This document shows, one piece after another, positions 1 through 5,896 of a stretch of DNA of 6,886 nucleotides; position 1 is the stretch's first letter; each line of letters opens with the position of its first letter. The DNA lies in NCBI GenBank assembly GCA_900766395.1, contig CAAFWB010000089.1, positions 1 to 6,886 on the forward strand, in the 5' to 3' direction. The position numbers and the translations under genes are program-made. The notes under the pieces were generated by a model that worked only from the letters and a program-made list of their open reading frames with translations, had not been told where the DNA came from and made no database searches. The stretch is from Clostridia bacterium (GTDB lineage: Bacteria; Bacillota; Clostridia; Christensenellales; UBA1242).

Positions 1-1806
1 ATCAAACGCAACATTAAATCTGCAAATATCACGAGTATATTTTGGTGTCAAAACGATTGTTAAATCGTCGTCAAATGGCACAAATGCATCGCCGATTTTG
101 AAATTCAAAACAGAAGAATCCCAGTCAATTCGATTTTCTGCATCGCTTCCCGAGAACCAGCCAGCAAAAGCATAGTTTTGTGCATTTTCACTTGTTCCCA
201 AAACTGCCTCAACAGAGATTTCACGACCATAGAGGAGTTGAGTTTGAAAAGTTGACGAACCAACAAGAGATGACTCAAATCTGATTGAAGAAATGCTCGA
301 AAATTCGTTTGGAATAATAATTTTCAATGTGAATGTGTTTTCTTTGATAACAACGCTATATTTACCTTGTGTGAGATATGAGCAAGGAAATTCATAAGAC
401 AATAGACCAGCAGTTGAATTGATGTCCGTCTGATTTCTTCTCCAAGTTTGAACGTGATAGAATTTTTCAACTCCTTCGTCAATCACTGCATTGATTGACA
501 CCATCTGCCCTGCTTTGAACTTGTATGTGTTGGTTTTATCAGGGACTGGTTCGCCGCCAGAAACTGTGATTGTGAGATGGTCCGCTTGTTCAATCTCGAT
601 GTCATAGTAAGCAAAAAGTTGAAGTTCTGGATAATCTTTTTCAATCAACCAAACTTCGTCAAAATCAAATCCGTCAGACAAATCATAGGAGTTTGAATCT
701 TCAAATTGTGTTGTCCTTTGGAAGAAAACAACATCGTTTTGTGCTTTGAAAACAAGACCTGTGAGATTATAGGTGATGTTTGAAGCAACAGCCGAACGGC
801 CATTGTTTGTTGTTTCATTTTGAAGGTAGTGACAGAAATTCAAGTTTCCTGCATTTGGTGTTTGAGAAGCGTTTCCGCTTATTCCCCCAACAACTGCACC
901 CAAGAAAATTTTGTCTGTTGCACGGTTTGTTTCTGTGGAGACATCACCCAAACAAAAACAATTTTTCATTGAAGAATACGCGCCTTGAACAAAACCCAAA
1001 ATTCCGCCTGCAAAAATTCTTGATTCTCCATTTTCTGCAACAAGGTTTCCACAAACAATGTCACCTGCCGAATAGGAATTGAGAATGTGAGAATTGTTTG
1101 AAAAACCAACAAGCCCACCAACATGAATGTCAATTGGGGAAACACCGCTATTTCGAACAATCATTTTTGTGTTGGAAAAACAATCAGACACGCGTGAGCT
1201 TCCTGCAAGCATTCCGACAAGTCCGCCAACATATGCTCGTTTTGAAGTGTTGACTTCAAACATTTTTTCGTCTGCATTTTTGACAAAGCATTGAGAGATT
1301 TCAGAGTTTGTCACAACTGCACATATGCCACCAAGCGCAAAACTTGTTTCGTCTGTCACAACATCAAGCGATGTGATTTCAATGTTTGAAACACCAAGAT
1401 TTTTTATCGTTGCATTTTCGCACGCTCCGAACAAACCAAGTTTTTGAGTGTTTGTTCCGTCAATAACGATGTTTGAAATTGTGTATCCAGATCCGTCAAA
1501 TGTGCCACGGAAAGGATTTTCTTCATTTCCGATTGGAATGAGAGTTTGTCCCTCAAAATCAATGTCGCCATCAAGAATAAAATATTCGCCATCATAATCA
1601 ATTCCTGCACCAACATCGGCAGAAAGATGAATAAAATGGTCAACATTCGAAATTATATAAGGCGATTCTTCGGTTCCCGCACCGCTGAAATATGATGAAG
1701 TTCTGAGATTTGGCTCAGCAAAAGCCTCTGTTCGAAAAGACAGAAGCACCACGCTCATCACAAACAACAAAACAGGAACAACAAAAATCCAAATCTTTTT
1801 TTTCAA
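1..1806 (-). CDS. GLUG-repeat Sec-exported surface protein (3' end outside window)
   Basis: The frame is open for 602 codons from a TTG at 1806 to the left edge, so the C-terminus is missing. Residues 1-30 form a signal peptide: KKK, a hydrophobic core, and a likely AFA|EP cleavage after residue 30. Residues about 39-145 match the usual opening of GLUG proteins (GTEESPYII, a FRGTFDGSGYTISN stretch at 99-112, GLFG at 124-127). GLUG-like repeats follow near 157-178, 192-217 (YVGGLVG), 227-250 (VGGLVG) and 264-289 (AGGILG), with a degenerate one near 300-312. The last ~120 residues, with FAGW at 547-550, resemble a Listeria-Bacteroides (InlB B) repeat. The family is extracellular and often adhesive; binding partner unknown. 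TTG 1806 is chosen because GGGGGA ends 4 nt upstream and it keeps the positively charged N-region; the next in-frame ATG would remove it. An in-frame TAA at 1843-1845 limits any extension. The anchor (LPXTG, SLH or other) must lie beyond the window. Family assignment is confident, function is not. Confidence 0.85.
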   Translation of the reverse strand, partial: MKKKIWIFVVPVLLFVMSVVLLSFRTEAFAEPNLRTSSYFSGAGTEESPYIISNVDHFIHLSADVGAGIDYDGEYFILDGDIDFEGQTLIPIGNEENPFRGTFDGSGYTISNIVIDGTNTQKLGLFGACENATIKNLGVSNIEITSLDVVTDETSFALGGICAVVTNSEISQCFVKNADEKMFEVNTSKRAYVGGLVGMLAGSSRVSDCFSNTKMIVRNSGVSPIDIHVGGLVGFSNNSHILNSYSAGDIVCGNLVAENGESRIFAGGILGFVQGAYSSMKNCFCLGDVSTETNRATDKIFLGAVVGGISGNASQTPNAGNLNFCHYLQNETTNNGRSAVASNITYNLTGLVFKAQNDVVFFQRTTQFEDSNSYDLSDGFDFDEVWLIEKDYPELQLFAYYDIEIEQADHLTITVSGGEPVPDKTNTYKFKAGQMVSINAVIDEGVEKFYHVQTWRRNQTDINSTAGLLSYEFPCSYLTQGKYSVVIKENTFTLKIIIPNEFSSISSIRFESSLVGSSTFQTQLLYGREISVEAVLGTSENAQNYAFAGWFSGSDAENRIDWDSSVLNFKIGDAFVPFDDDLTIVLTPKYTRDICRFNVAFD

Positions 1807-1819
1807 GACATCCCCCAAA

Positions 1820-1849
1820 AATATAAACTTACATAATAAATATTATCAA
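1820..1849 (-). promoter_or_regulatory. Candidate sigma-A promoter for the GLUG surface protein
   Basis: On the minus strand TTGATA (1849-1844) and TATATT (1825-1820) each match the consensus at 5 of 6 positions, with an 18-nt spacer. The expected transcription start is near 1813, inside the G-run, leaving a leader of only about 7 nt before the TTG start. The region is very AT-rich, so chance matches are likely; this is a candidate only. Confidence 0.4.
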
Positions 1850-1911
1850 TATTTAAGCATTTTCGCAAACAATAAACCAATATATTTTGTGTTTGACGCG
1901 ATTTTTTATTA

Positions 1912-3363
1912 TCACCACTTGAATTTACTCAAATTATCATGCCTTATTTTTTTCATCAAGCGCTCTTTGTCTTTTTGAATGTCAGTCTTTCCAACAACTT
2001 TTTTTGCAGGTTCTGGACGCGACATAATATAGTAGCGAAGTTCGTCCAAACAGTGGTCATCTTTCTTTTGAGGGCGGTCACCATCGCCCCACCAATAACT
2101 TTTGATTTCTTGAATGAGATTTGTGCAGTTTCGAAATATAAAAAGCCGTGCCACACCCTCTCCGTTTTTCAAATAACTTTTGACACGGTTGATTCCTGTG
2201 AACAAGTCTTTGTTGACTTTTGGATTGGCATTAATTCCGTTTTCATAAAACAGTTCTGTCACGCTTTTGAGGCTTGCCAAAGTCTTTTGATTTGCTGCGG
2301 AGTCAATCAATGCGTCAATATTGCCATTTGATGCATGATGCCAACCAAGACGCGCCGAAATTTCCTTGATTTTTTCGGCGTGGTAATGAATGTCTTTCCC
2401 CTGTGCAAAGTGCTCCGCAACAACATAGACATTTCCGTCCCAGTCAACACAATACCAGTGTGCCGAAAGCGGATTATTAAGCCCCGGGTCAATCGAAATT
2501 GTGTCTTGCCACTCGATTGGCACAACAAAGGGGTCAATCACATGGATGTTTTCGTCAAACTCAGAATACACCATGCCGCCGTTTCCAACAAATTTGCCAA
2601 AACGCCTGCTTTCAAGTTCTTCCGCGCTCATTGACTTTGTTATTTCTTCAACCTCTTTTGGGTCAAGGTAGGGATTATCCGCCCATTCCATTGTTTCATA
2701 CCAAACCTCGGGTTGGTTCTTTTGATTGAGGTAAATTTCGTCATAAACCCAAGTCAGCCCTTTGAGCGGCGTCATTGTGCCAAAAATATGTCCGCATCTG
2801 TCAAGCACACGCATACGACATTCTTGATATATGTCATATGGCGGCTCTTCATCAAACCAAACAAAATCAAGGCTCGTTCCTTGAAACTTTTCCCTGCCCT
2901 GGTCACAACTTTTGAATCCGATCGTGCTTATTCCGCCAAACACATTTCGTATTTTTATGTAGTCAATAACCCCTCCGTCAAGATTGCTTTTTGTTCCATT
3001 AAGCATTTTGACCGCCACAATCCAGTCCGGGTTGAGATAGTGCAAAATCTTTTGTTGAGCAACATCACGCTGCACTTGTTGGCTGAGTGACACAACCCAA
3101 CCGCTCACTCCGTTTTTGTTTTCCTTGAACGGGTGTATTCCGCGAGCAAGCCAAATTGCCTCAACTGCCCCGCATTCGGTTTTCCCGCTTCGATTTCCAC
3201 CAAACACCCAACGATTTTTCTTGGGACACTGATGAAACAGCAGTTGTTTTTGATGAACAACTTTGCCTGTGTTATATCTTTGCAACGCATTTTTATCAAA
3301 CCGCCGATTTTGTTCGCTTTCAATCTCTTTTATTTTTTCAATTATTTCAATTTTTTTCAACAT
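1912..3363 (-). CDS. terL: Phage terminase large subunit (packaging ATPase/nuclease)
   Basis: This is the DNA-packaging motor and headful or cos nuclease of a tailed phage. Numbering from M1 at 3363 (483 aa, normal length for the family), the ATPase domain has Walker A GGNRSGKT at 55-62, Walker B LDFVWFDEEP at 165-174 with the catalytic Glu, and a coupling motif GTMTPL at 195-200. The RNase-H-fold nuclease has candidate metal-binding acids at SIDPG (D292), ALIDSAAN (D354) and DDHCLDELRYY (D440). No residue looks lost, so the protein is probably functional. It resembles the Terminase_6N/6C group. The frame can be extended to a TTG at 3408, but AGGAGG lies just before ATG 3363 (2-nt gap) and TTG 3360 (5-nt gap), so the true start is one of these two. 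Translation ends in TGA-TAA-TAA. No small terminase or portal gene adjoins: the upstream neighbour is an inverted SH3 gene and the downstream one is the GLUG protein. Single 60-base lines counted by hand inside the gene are 43-48% GC, against 32-35% in the right-hand genes. Confidence 0.95.
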   Translation of the reverse strand: MLKKIEIIEKIKEIESEQNRRFDKNALQRYNTGKVVHQKQLLFHQCPKKNRWVFGGNRSGKTECGAVEAIWLARGIHPFKENKNGVSGWVVSLSQQVQRDVAQQKILHYLNPDWIVAVKMLNGTKSNLDGGVIDYIKIRNVFGGISTIGFKSCDQGREKFQGTSLDFVWFDEEPPYDIYQECRMRVLDRCGHIFGTMTPLKGLTWVYDEIYLNQKNQPEVWYETMEWADNPYLDPKEVEEITKSMSAEELESRRFGKFVGNGGMVYSEFDENIHVIDPFVVPIEWQDTISIDPGLNNPLSAHWYCVDWDGNVYVVAEHFAQGKDIHYHAEKIKEISARLGWHHASNGNIDALIDSAANQKTLASLKSVTELFYENGINANPKVNKDLFTGINRVKSYLKNGEGVARLFIFRNCTNLIQEIKSYWWGDGDRPQKKDDHCLDELRYYIMSRPEPAKKVVGKTDIQKDKERLMKKIRHDNLSKFKW

Positions 3364-3371
3364 TTCCTCCT
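3364..3371 (-). promoter_or_regulatory. Ribosome binding site deciding the terL start
   Basis: AGGAGG (3371-3366, minus strand) is followed by AA and ATG (3363), then immediately by in-frame TTG (3360). The gap to ATG is only 2 nt. The gap to TTG is 5 nt, the same as the SD-to-start gap of the regulator at 4878 and the unknown gene at 5897. The site rules out the longer reading that begins at TTG 3408. Whether ATG or TTG is used changes the protein by one residue. Confidence 0.75.
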
Positions 3372-3439
3372 TCGTCACGACAACACAAAAAAAGCCATAA
3401 TTCGACAAAACTCCCCGTGCATCAATATGTTTTTTGAAT

Positions 3440-3445
3440 TAAAAT
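3440..3445 (+). promoter_or_regulatory. Candidate -10 box placing transcription start at the SH3-protein ATG
   Basis: TAAAAT (5 of 6 to TATAAT) ends 6 nt before the ATG at 3452, so transcription would begin at or next to the start codon. No convincing -35 is seen 17-18 nt upstream. There is no Shine-Dalgarno sequence before the ATG, and the same bases hold an in-frame TAA (3440-3442), so no longer start exists. A rival reading is TCGACA (3402-3407), 18 nt, TATGTT (3426-3431), giving a leader of about 14 nt, also without SD. Confidence 0.4.
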
Positions 3446-3451
3446 TTTTGC

Positions 3452-4312
3452 ATGACAAAAAAATCGCATTTCGCACTAGTTGTTTTTGTGTTTGTGTTTT
3501 TTTGCTTTATGGCATCAAGTTGTTGTTTGCAAAATGTATCCGCTGCAACAACTTATTATGCACGCGTAAAATATTCCAACTGCCCACTGCTCAAATCTCC
3601 GAGTATCGACACTTCTTATTCAAACACACACTTTCTTCTTCCTCAAACCTACTTTGTTGAAATCCTTTCAAAAGTCAGCGACGAGTTCTTTGAAGCCCAA
3701 TATCTCGGAACTCGTGGCTATGTCAAAAGAAGTGATATAGATTTTGTTGCAGGCACTCCTCAAAATCCCTTTGCAAACAAAATCAGTTTCCGCGTGTTCG
3801 CTCAAAATGGGCTAAACCTTCGTTCCAGTCCAAAAGAAAGCGAAGGCATCGCAAACAGACTAACGACCATTCCTTTCCTTGAAACAAATCTTCAATATAT
3901 TGGTCAAATTGAGGGCGAAGAAGCAATCTCCAATCGCGGCAACATTTGGTATTATTGCAACTACTATCGCCTTGATGAAACTCTCACGGGCTATGTCTAT
4001 GCGGGATATTGCGATATGCTGACAAACATAACTCAAAACACCGAGCAACTTCCAGTCATTCCAGAACCAAGTTTTGAGCAAACATCAGTCAAGAATGAAA
4101 CATCGGATATTGGTGACGGAAGCCTCAACAAACTCAGCAAGCGTGCTCAAATTCTGATAATCGTGTCGGTATCTCTCCCCGCACTCATAATTTTGTATCT
4201 GCTCTTCAAGCCGACAAAAATTGTTGCCAACCTCAAAGCATCAAAAAAGTCGCCCGATGCCAAAAAGAAGAAAAAAAGGTATCGTGACGACTATTACGAA
4301 ATTGAAAATTAA
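3452..4312 (+). CDS. Membrane-anchored protein with two SH3-type extracellular domains
   Basis: 286 aa. Residues 1-31 are a signal peptide (TKK, then a Val/Phe-rich core). Cleavage could be classical (NVSA|A, after 31); ASSC at 21-24 is a loose lipobox, so lipid modification cannot be excluded. Residues ~35-99 and ~113-190 look like two bacterial SH3-type domains; the second carries the typical NLRSSP at 122-127 and ends in GYVYAGYCDML. Such domains usually bind peptidoglycan or cell-wall peptides. A Pro/Glu/Thr-rich linker (191-228) leads to a transmembrane helix at about 232-252 and a basic cytosolic tail with a lysine run, ending DDYYEIEN. The predicted topology is ectodomain out, short tail in. 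The gene lies opposite to its neighbours between terL and the phage-type regulator and overlaps the latter by 4 bp at the stops. ATG 3452 is the only plausible start and has no ribosome site. Possible roles are wall sensing, or a lysogenic-conversion (moron) gene if this is a prophage; function unproven. Confidence 0.85.
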   Translation: MTKKSHFALVVFVFVFFCFMASSCCLQNVSAATTYYARVKYSNCPLLKSPSIDTSYSNTHFLLPQTYFVEILSKVSDEFFEAQYLGTRGYVKRSDIDFVAGTPQNPFANKISFRVFAQNGLNLRSSPKESEGIANRLTTIPFLETNLQYIGQIEGEEAISNRGNIWYYCNYYRLDETLTGYVYAGYCDMLTNITQNTEQLPVIPEPSFEQTSVKNETSDIGDGSLNKLSKRAQILIIVSVSLPALIILYLLFKPTKIVANLKASKKSPDAKKKKKRYRDDYYEIEN

Positions 4313-4878
4313 TTAAATAATGACACTTTGTTCAACTTGTGCAAGTTTTGTAAAAAAAAGCTGCTTGTGTCACTTTCAAACTCAAAATTTGACGCATTTT
4401 CTTCGATTTGTTCAAGTTCAAACTTGGCGTAAATTTTCATAAGCCATTTTTGATCAGAAAGCATATCGTCAAGTTTCTCTTCAGAAAATCCCATCATTTT
4501 CACAACATATGCAAAAGTCTTTGTTGCACTTTCCAATTTGCGATAATATGAGCGTCTTGGACAGCCAATTTCTGCAATAATGTCATTTGTTTTTTTACCA
4601 TTGATATATTTCTTCACAAGAATGAGTGCTTGCTCTTTTTTCATTGAATAAAGCGCCTTCTCAATTAGCAGCTTTGTGTTTATTAAAGCGACTTTCTTCT
4701 CTGTGTAGTCGAGTATTTTGCTCGTCACCGCCTCAGCAGATTTAAGCGAATAGATGAGGCTATCAGAACTGATTGAACCCATTGCTTCTTTTATTACCAA
4801 TTTGTCAATCGCACTGACAATCCTTTCGAGATACCTATAAGCCGTAAGTATGGTTTTGCTCCATAAAATTTGTTTCAT
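4309..4878 (-). CDS. Phage-type transcriptional regulator with sigma-70 region-4-like HTH (ArpU/RinA/DUF1492-like)
   Basis: 189 aa from ATG 4878, which has GGAGG exactly 5 nt upstream; a longer reading from TTG 4965 would run across the predicted promoter and is rejected. Residues ~1-75 are helical with no clear motif. Residues ~80-122 form a helix-turn-helix of the sigma-70 region 4 kind: a helix around QALILVKKYI (83-92), then TNDIIAEIG (97-105), then a recognition helix in PRRSYYRKLESATK (107-120). This pattern is typical of ArpU, RinA and DUF1492 regulators, which switch on late or packaging genes in Bacillota phages and usually sit just upstream of the terminase genes. Here terL follows on the same strand, but with an inverted SH3 gene between. 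The C-terminal ~65 residues are acidic. Its own promoter (4943-4972) and a dyad in its leader suggest it may control itself. The HTH is clear; exact family and target are inferred. Confidence 0.75.
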   Translation of the reverse strand: MKQILWSKTILTAYRYLERIVSAIDKLVIKEAMGSISSDSLIYSLKSAEAVTSKILDYTEKKVALINTKLLIEKALYSMKKEQALILVKKYINGKKTNDIIAEIGCPRRSYYRKLESATKTFAYVVKMMGFSEEKLDDMLSDQKWLMKIYAKFELEQIEENASNFEFESDTSSFFLQNLHKLNKVSLFN

Positions 4879-4914
4879 ATTTTCCTCCAAATAATTTTTA
4901 AAAAACCCGAAATA

Positions 4915-4930
4915 TGACATACAGTTGTCA
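4915..4930. promoter_or_regulatory. Dyad TGACA-N6-TGTCA in the regulator leader, possible operator
   Basis: TGACA (4915-4919) and TGTCA (4926-4930) form a perfect 5-bp inverted repeat with a 6-nt spacer. It lies just downstream of the predicted start of the regulator transcript (about 4936) and upstream of its ribosome site, a common position for an autoregulatory operator. The half-sites recur elsewhere in the intergenic region. No binding protein can be assigned from sequence. Confidence 0.35.
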
Positions 4931-4942
4931 AGTTTTACCCAA

Positions 4943-4972
4943 ATTATATTTGCCGATTTCGACAAAAGTCAA
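4943..4972 (-). promoter_or_regulatory. Sigma-A promoter of the HTH regulator
   Basis: On the minus strand TTGACT (4972-4967; 5 of 6) is followed after 18 nt by a perfect TATAAT (4948-4943). Transcription would start near 4936, giving a leader of about 57 nt that contains the dyad at 4915-4930 and GGAGG at 4888-4884. Confidence 0.65.
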
Positions 4973-5059
4973 CAAAATGTGACAAATATTTTTTAGTTTT
5001 GTAAAAAATGTTCTGATTTTGAAAAATAATTGGGGCTAACGAATTATTTTAATGTTTTT

Positions 5060-5073
5060 CGAACATATGTTCA
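5060..5073. promoter_or_regulatory. LexA/DinR-type SOS box
   Basis: CGAACATATGTTCA contains a perfect 12-bp palindrome (5061-5072) and fits the Bacillota SOS box CGAAC-N4-GTTC at all core positions; only the last base departs from full symmetry. It lies about 90 bp upstream of the -35 of the regulator promoter and about 75 bp upstream of the -35 of the 5184 promoter. It therefore overlaps neither; only weak -10-like TATGTT readings overlap the box itself. If LexA binds, it would tie this region to DNA damage, as in many prophages. Confidence 0.55.
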
Positions 5074-5092
5074 CATTCTAGCAAATCAATTA

Positions 5093-5127
5093 TGACACAG
5101 CTTGTCAACAATAAAATTTTTGTGTCA
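5093..5127. repeat. Nested inverted repeats TGACACA ... TGTGTCA
   Basis: TGACACA (5093-5099) pairs perfectly with TGTGTCA (5121-5127) across 21 nt. Inside it, TGACA (5093-5097) also pairs with TGTCA (5103-5107) with a 5-nt spacer, so the first half-site has two partners. The element lies about 20-55 bp upstream of the -35 of the 5184 promoter, as an operator or activator site might. It is too AT-rich downstream and lacks a T-run, so it is not a terminator. Confidence 0.35.
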
Positions 5128-5146
5128 ACTTTTTTGCTTGTGATTA

Positions 5147-5176
5147 TTTACACAACATAAATTTTTGTTGTATAAT
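5147..5176 (+). promoter_or_regulatory. Promoter of the 5184 membrane protein, predicted leaderless start
   Basis: TTTACA (5147-5152; 5 of 6), an 18-nt spacer, then a perfect TATAAT (5171-5176). Only 7 nt (AATTTTT) separate the -10 from the ATG at 5184, so transcription should begin at or one base before the start codon. No ribosome site exists. Together these predict a leaderless mRNA. Confidence 0.65.
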
Positions 5177-5183
5177 AATTTTT

Positions 5184-5843
5184 ATGAAAAAGCTTTTTGT
5201 GTGTTTATTTCTTTGTGCAATAGTTTTTAGCATCTTTCCACTCACCTTTTCAAGCGTGTGTGCCGAAAGTTTTGGAACAGTAAAAGTCATAACAAACTAT
5301 GCAGATGTGTTTGATTCGACTCAAAATTCGGCAAACAAAATTTTTGTTGCGAAACACAAGGATAAATTTGAACTTGCACAAAACGAGGAAATTGTTGGCG
5401 AAAGCGGACAGACCTACTACAAAATCATTTTGGACGGATTTGAAAACGCTTTCATCAAGACACACCAAGTTCTCGTTGAGGGCGAAAAAAATGTTTCAAA
5501 CCTAGTCACGCCAAACGCATATTTCAAGAAAAAAGTCACAAATGCAGATTTGTTCATAATAACAAATTCAAAATATGAAAAGTTTTGCAACATAACAACA
5601 AACTCTTCAATTCCAATCAGAATCATTGACGGATATGACCGCCACAAGCAATACACAGAAATTCAAATTCTCAATGATGATGAGATTGTGAATGTATATG
5701 TTGAAACAGACAAGATTCGCCCTTATGGCATTCCAATGTGGCTCAAAGTCATTTTGTATGTTCTTGGCTCTTTGGCGGTTGGCGCGATAATCACTTGGGT
5801 GACAATCCACCTCAAACGTGCAAAAAAACGAATTTTGGATTGA
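5184..5843 (+). CDS. Exported beta-rich, possibly SH3-like protein with C-terminal membrane anchor
   Basis: 219 aa. A signal peptide covers residues 1-27 (MKKLF, a hydrophobic core, likely cleavage VCA|ES). The ectodomain is rich in alternating beta patterns and can be split into two parts, ~30-103 and ~107-184, each spaced like a divergent SH3-type domain; this is a weak call made by eye. A transmembrane helix follows at about 187-209 and a short basic tail (KRAKKRILD). The plan (signal peptide, two small beta domains, one C-terminal helix, basic tail) repeats that of the 3452 protein, though direct sequence similarity is not obvious. The two genes flank the HTH regulator, both on the plus strand and both without a ribosome site. 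No catalytic motif is visible. It may act as a wall-contact or envelope sensor, or as partner of the 3452 protein; function unknown. Confidence 0.75.
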   Translation: MKKLFVCLFLCAIVFSIFPLTFSSVCAESFGTVKVITNYADVFDSTQNSANKIFVAKHKDKFELAQNEEIVGESGQTYYKIILDGFENAFIKTHQVLVEGEKNVSNLVTPNAYFKKKVTNADLFIITNSKYEKFCNITTNSSIPIRIIDGYDRHKQYTEIQILNDDEIVNVYVETDKIRPYGIPMWLKVILYVLGSLAVGAIITWVTIHLKRAKKRILD

Positions 5844-5845
5844 TA

Positions 5846-5880
5846 TTGACAAACAATAATTTATAATTTATAATTATAAA
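5846..5880 (+). promoter_or_regulatory. Consensus sigma-A promoter of the 5897 gene, with a palindrome over the -10
   Basis: TTGACA (5846-5851) and TATAAT (5869-5874) are both perfect, with the ideal 17-nt spacer. The promoter begins 3 bp after the stop codon of the upstream gene. A perfect 14-bp palindrome (TTTATAATTATAAA, 5867-5880) covers the -10 and the expected start site; it may be an operator or simply AT-rich sequence. The predicted leader is only about 16 nt. Confidence 0.75.
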
Positions 5881-5885
5881 AAATC

Positions 5886-5891
5886 AGGAGG
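5886..5891 (+). promoter_or_regulatory. Ribosome binding site of the 5897 gene
   Basis: AGGAGG ends 5 nt before ATG 5897, a full-strength Shine-Dalgarno sequence that fixes the start. Confidence 0.85.
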
Positions 5892-5896
5892 AAAAT

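Larger units (their letters stand above)
4879..5183. other. Divergent AT-rich regulatory region between the regulator and the second membrane protein
   Basis: This 305-bp stretch holds no supportable gene. It contains a minus-strand promoter for the regulator, a plus-strand promoter for the 5184 gene, a LexA-like palindrome at 5060-5073 and two TGACA/TGTCA dyads (4915-4930, 5093-5107). The string GTCAA occurs at 4927, 4968, 5104 and 5124. No terminator or RNA gene was found. Confidence 0.7.

Noticed and set aside
1838..1902. Hairpin-like AAATATT-ATC-AATATTT at 1838-1854 and a CAAACA/TGTTTG pair after the terL stop, as a terminator.
   Set aside because: Stems are short, mostly or wholly A/T, and no T-run follows in the terL direction; the first overlaps the candidate GLUG promoter instead.
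780..2729. Several plus-strand and alternative minus-strand ORFs of 64-130 codons within 780-2729.
   Set aside because: They lie inside the GLUG and terminase frames in other phases, have no ribosome sites and give low-complexity or unnatural proteins. The 1404-1646 and 966-1160 minus-strand readings are out of frame with the long GLUG frame, whose translation shows clear GLUG motifs.
3361..3408. Extension of the terminase to a TTG at 3408.
   Set aside because: The added 15 residues do not look like a terminase N-terminus, and the strong AGGAGG lies downstream, next to ATG 3363 and TTG 3360.
3133..3660. Plus-strand ORF of 175 codons over the start of terL and the start of the SH3 gene.
   Set aside because: It is a shadow of terL that runs into the wrong frame of the SH3 gene; Phe/Cys-rich composition and no start signals.
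4338..4362. AACTTG-TG-CAAGTT inverted repeat followed by an A-run near the 3' ends of the convergent genes.
   Set aside because: The loop is too small for the full stem, and the T-run lies on the wrong side for a minus-strand terminator; it is inside coding sequence.
4879..4965. Extension of the HTH regulator to a TTG at 4965.
   Set aside because: It would translate across the perfect TATAAT promoter and ignore GGAGG at 5 nt before ATG 4878.
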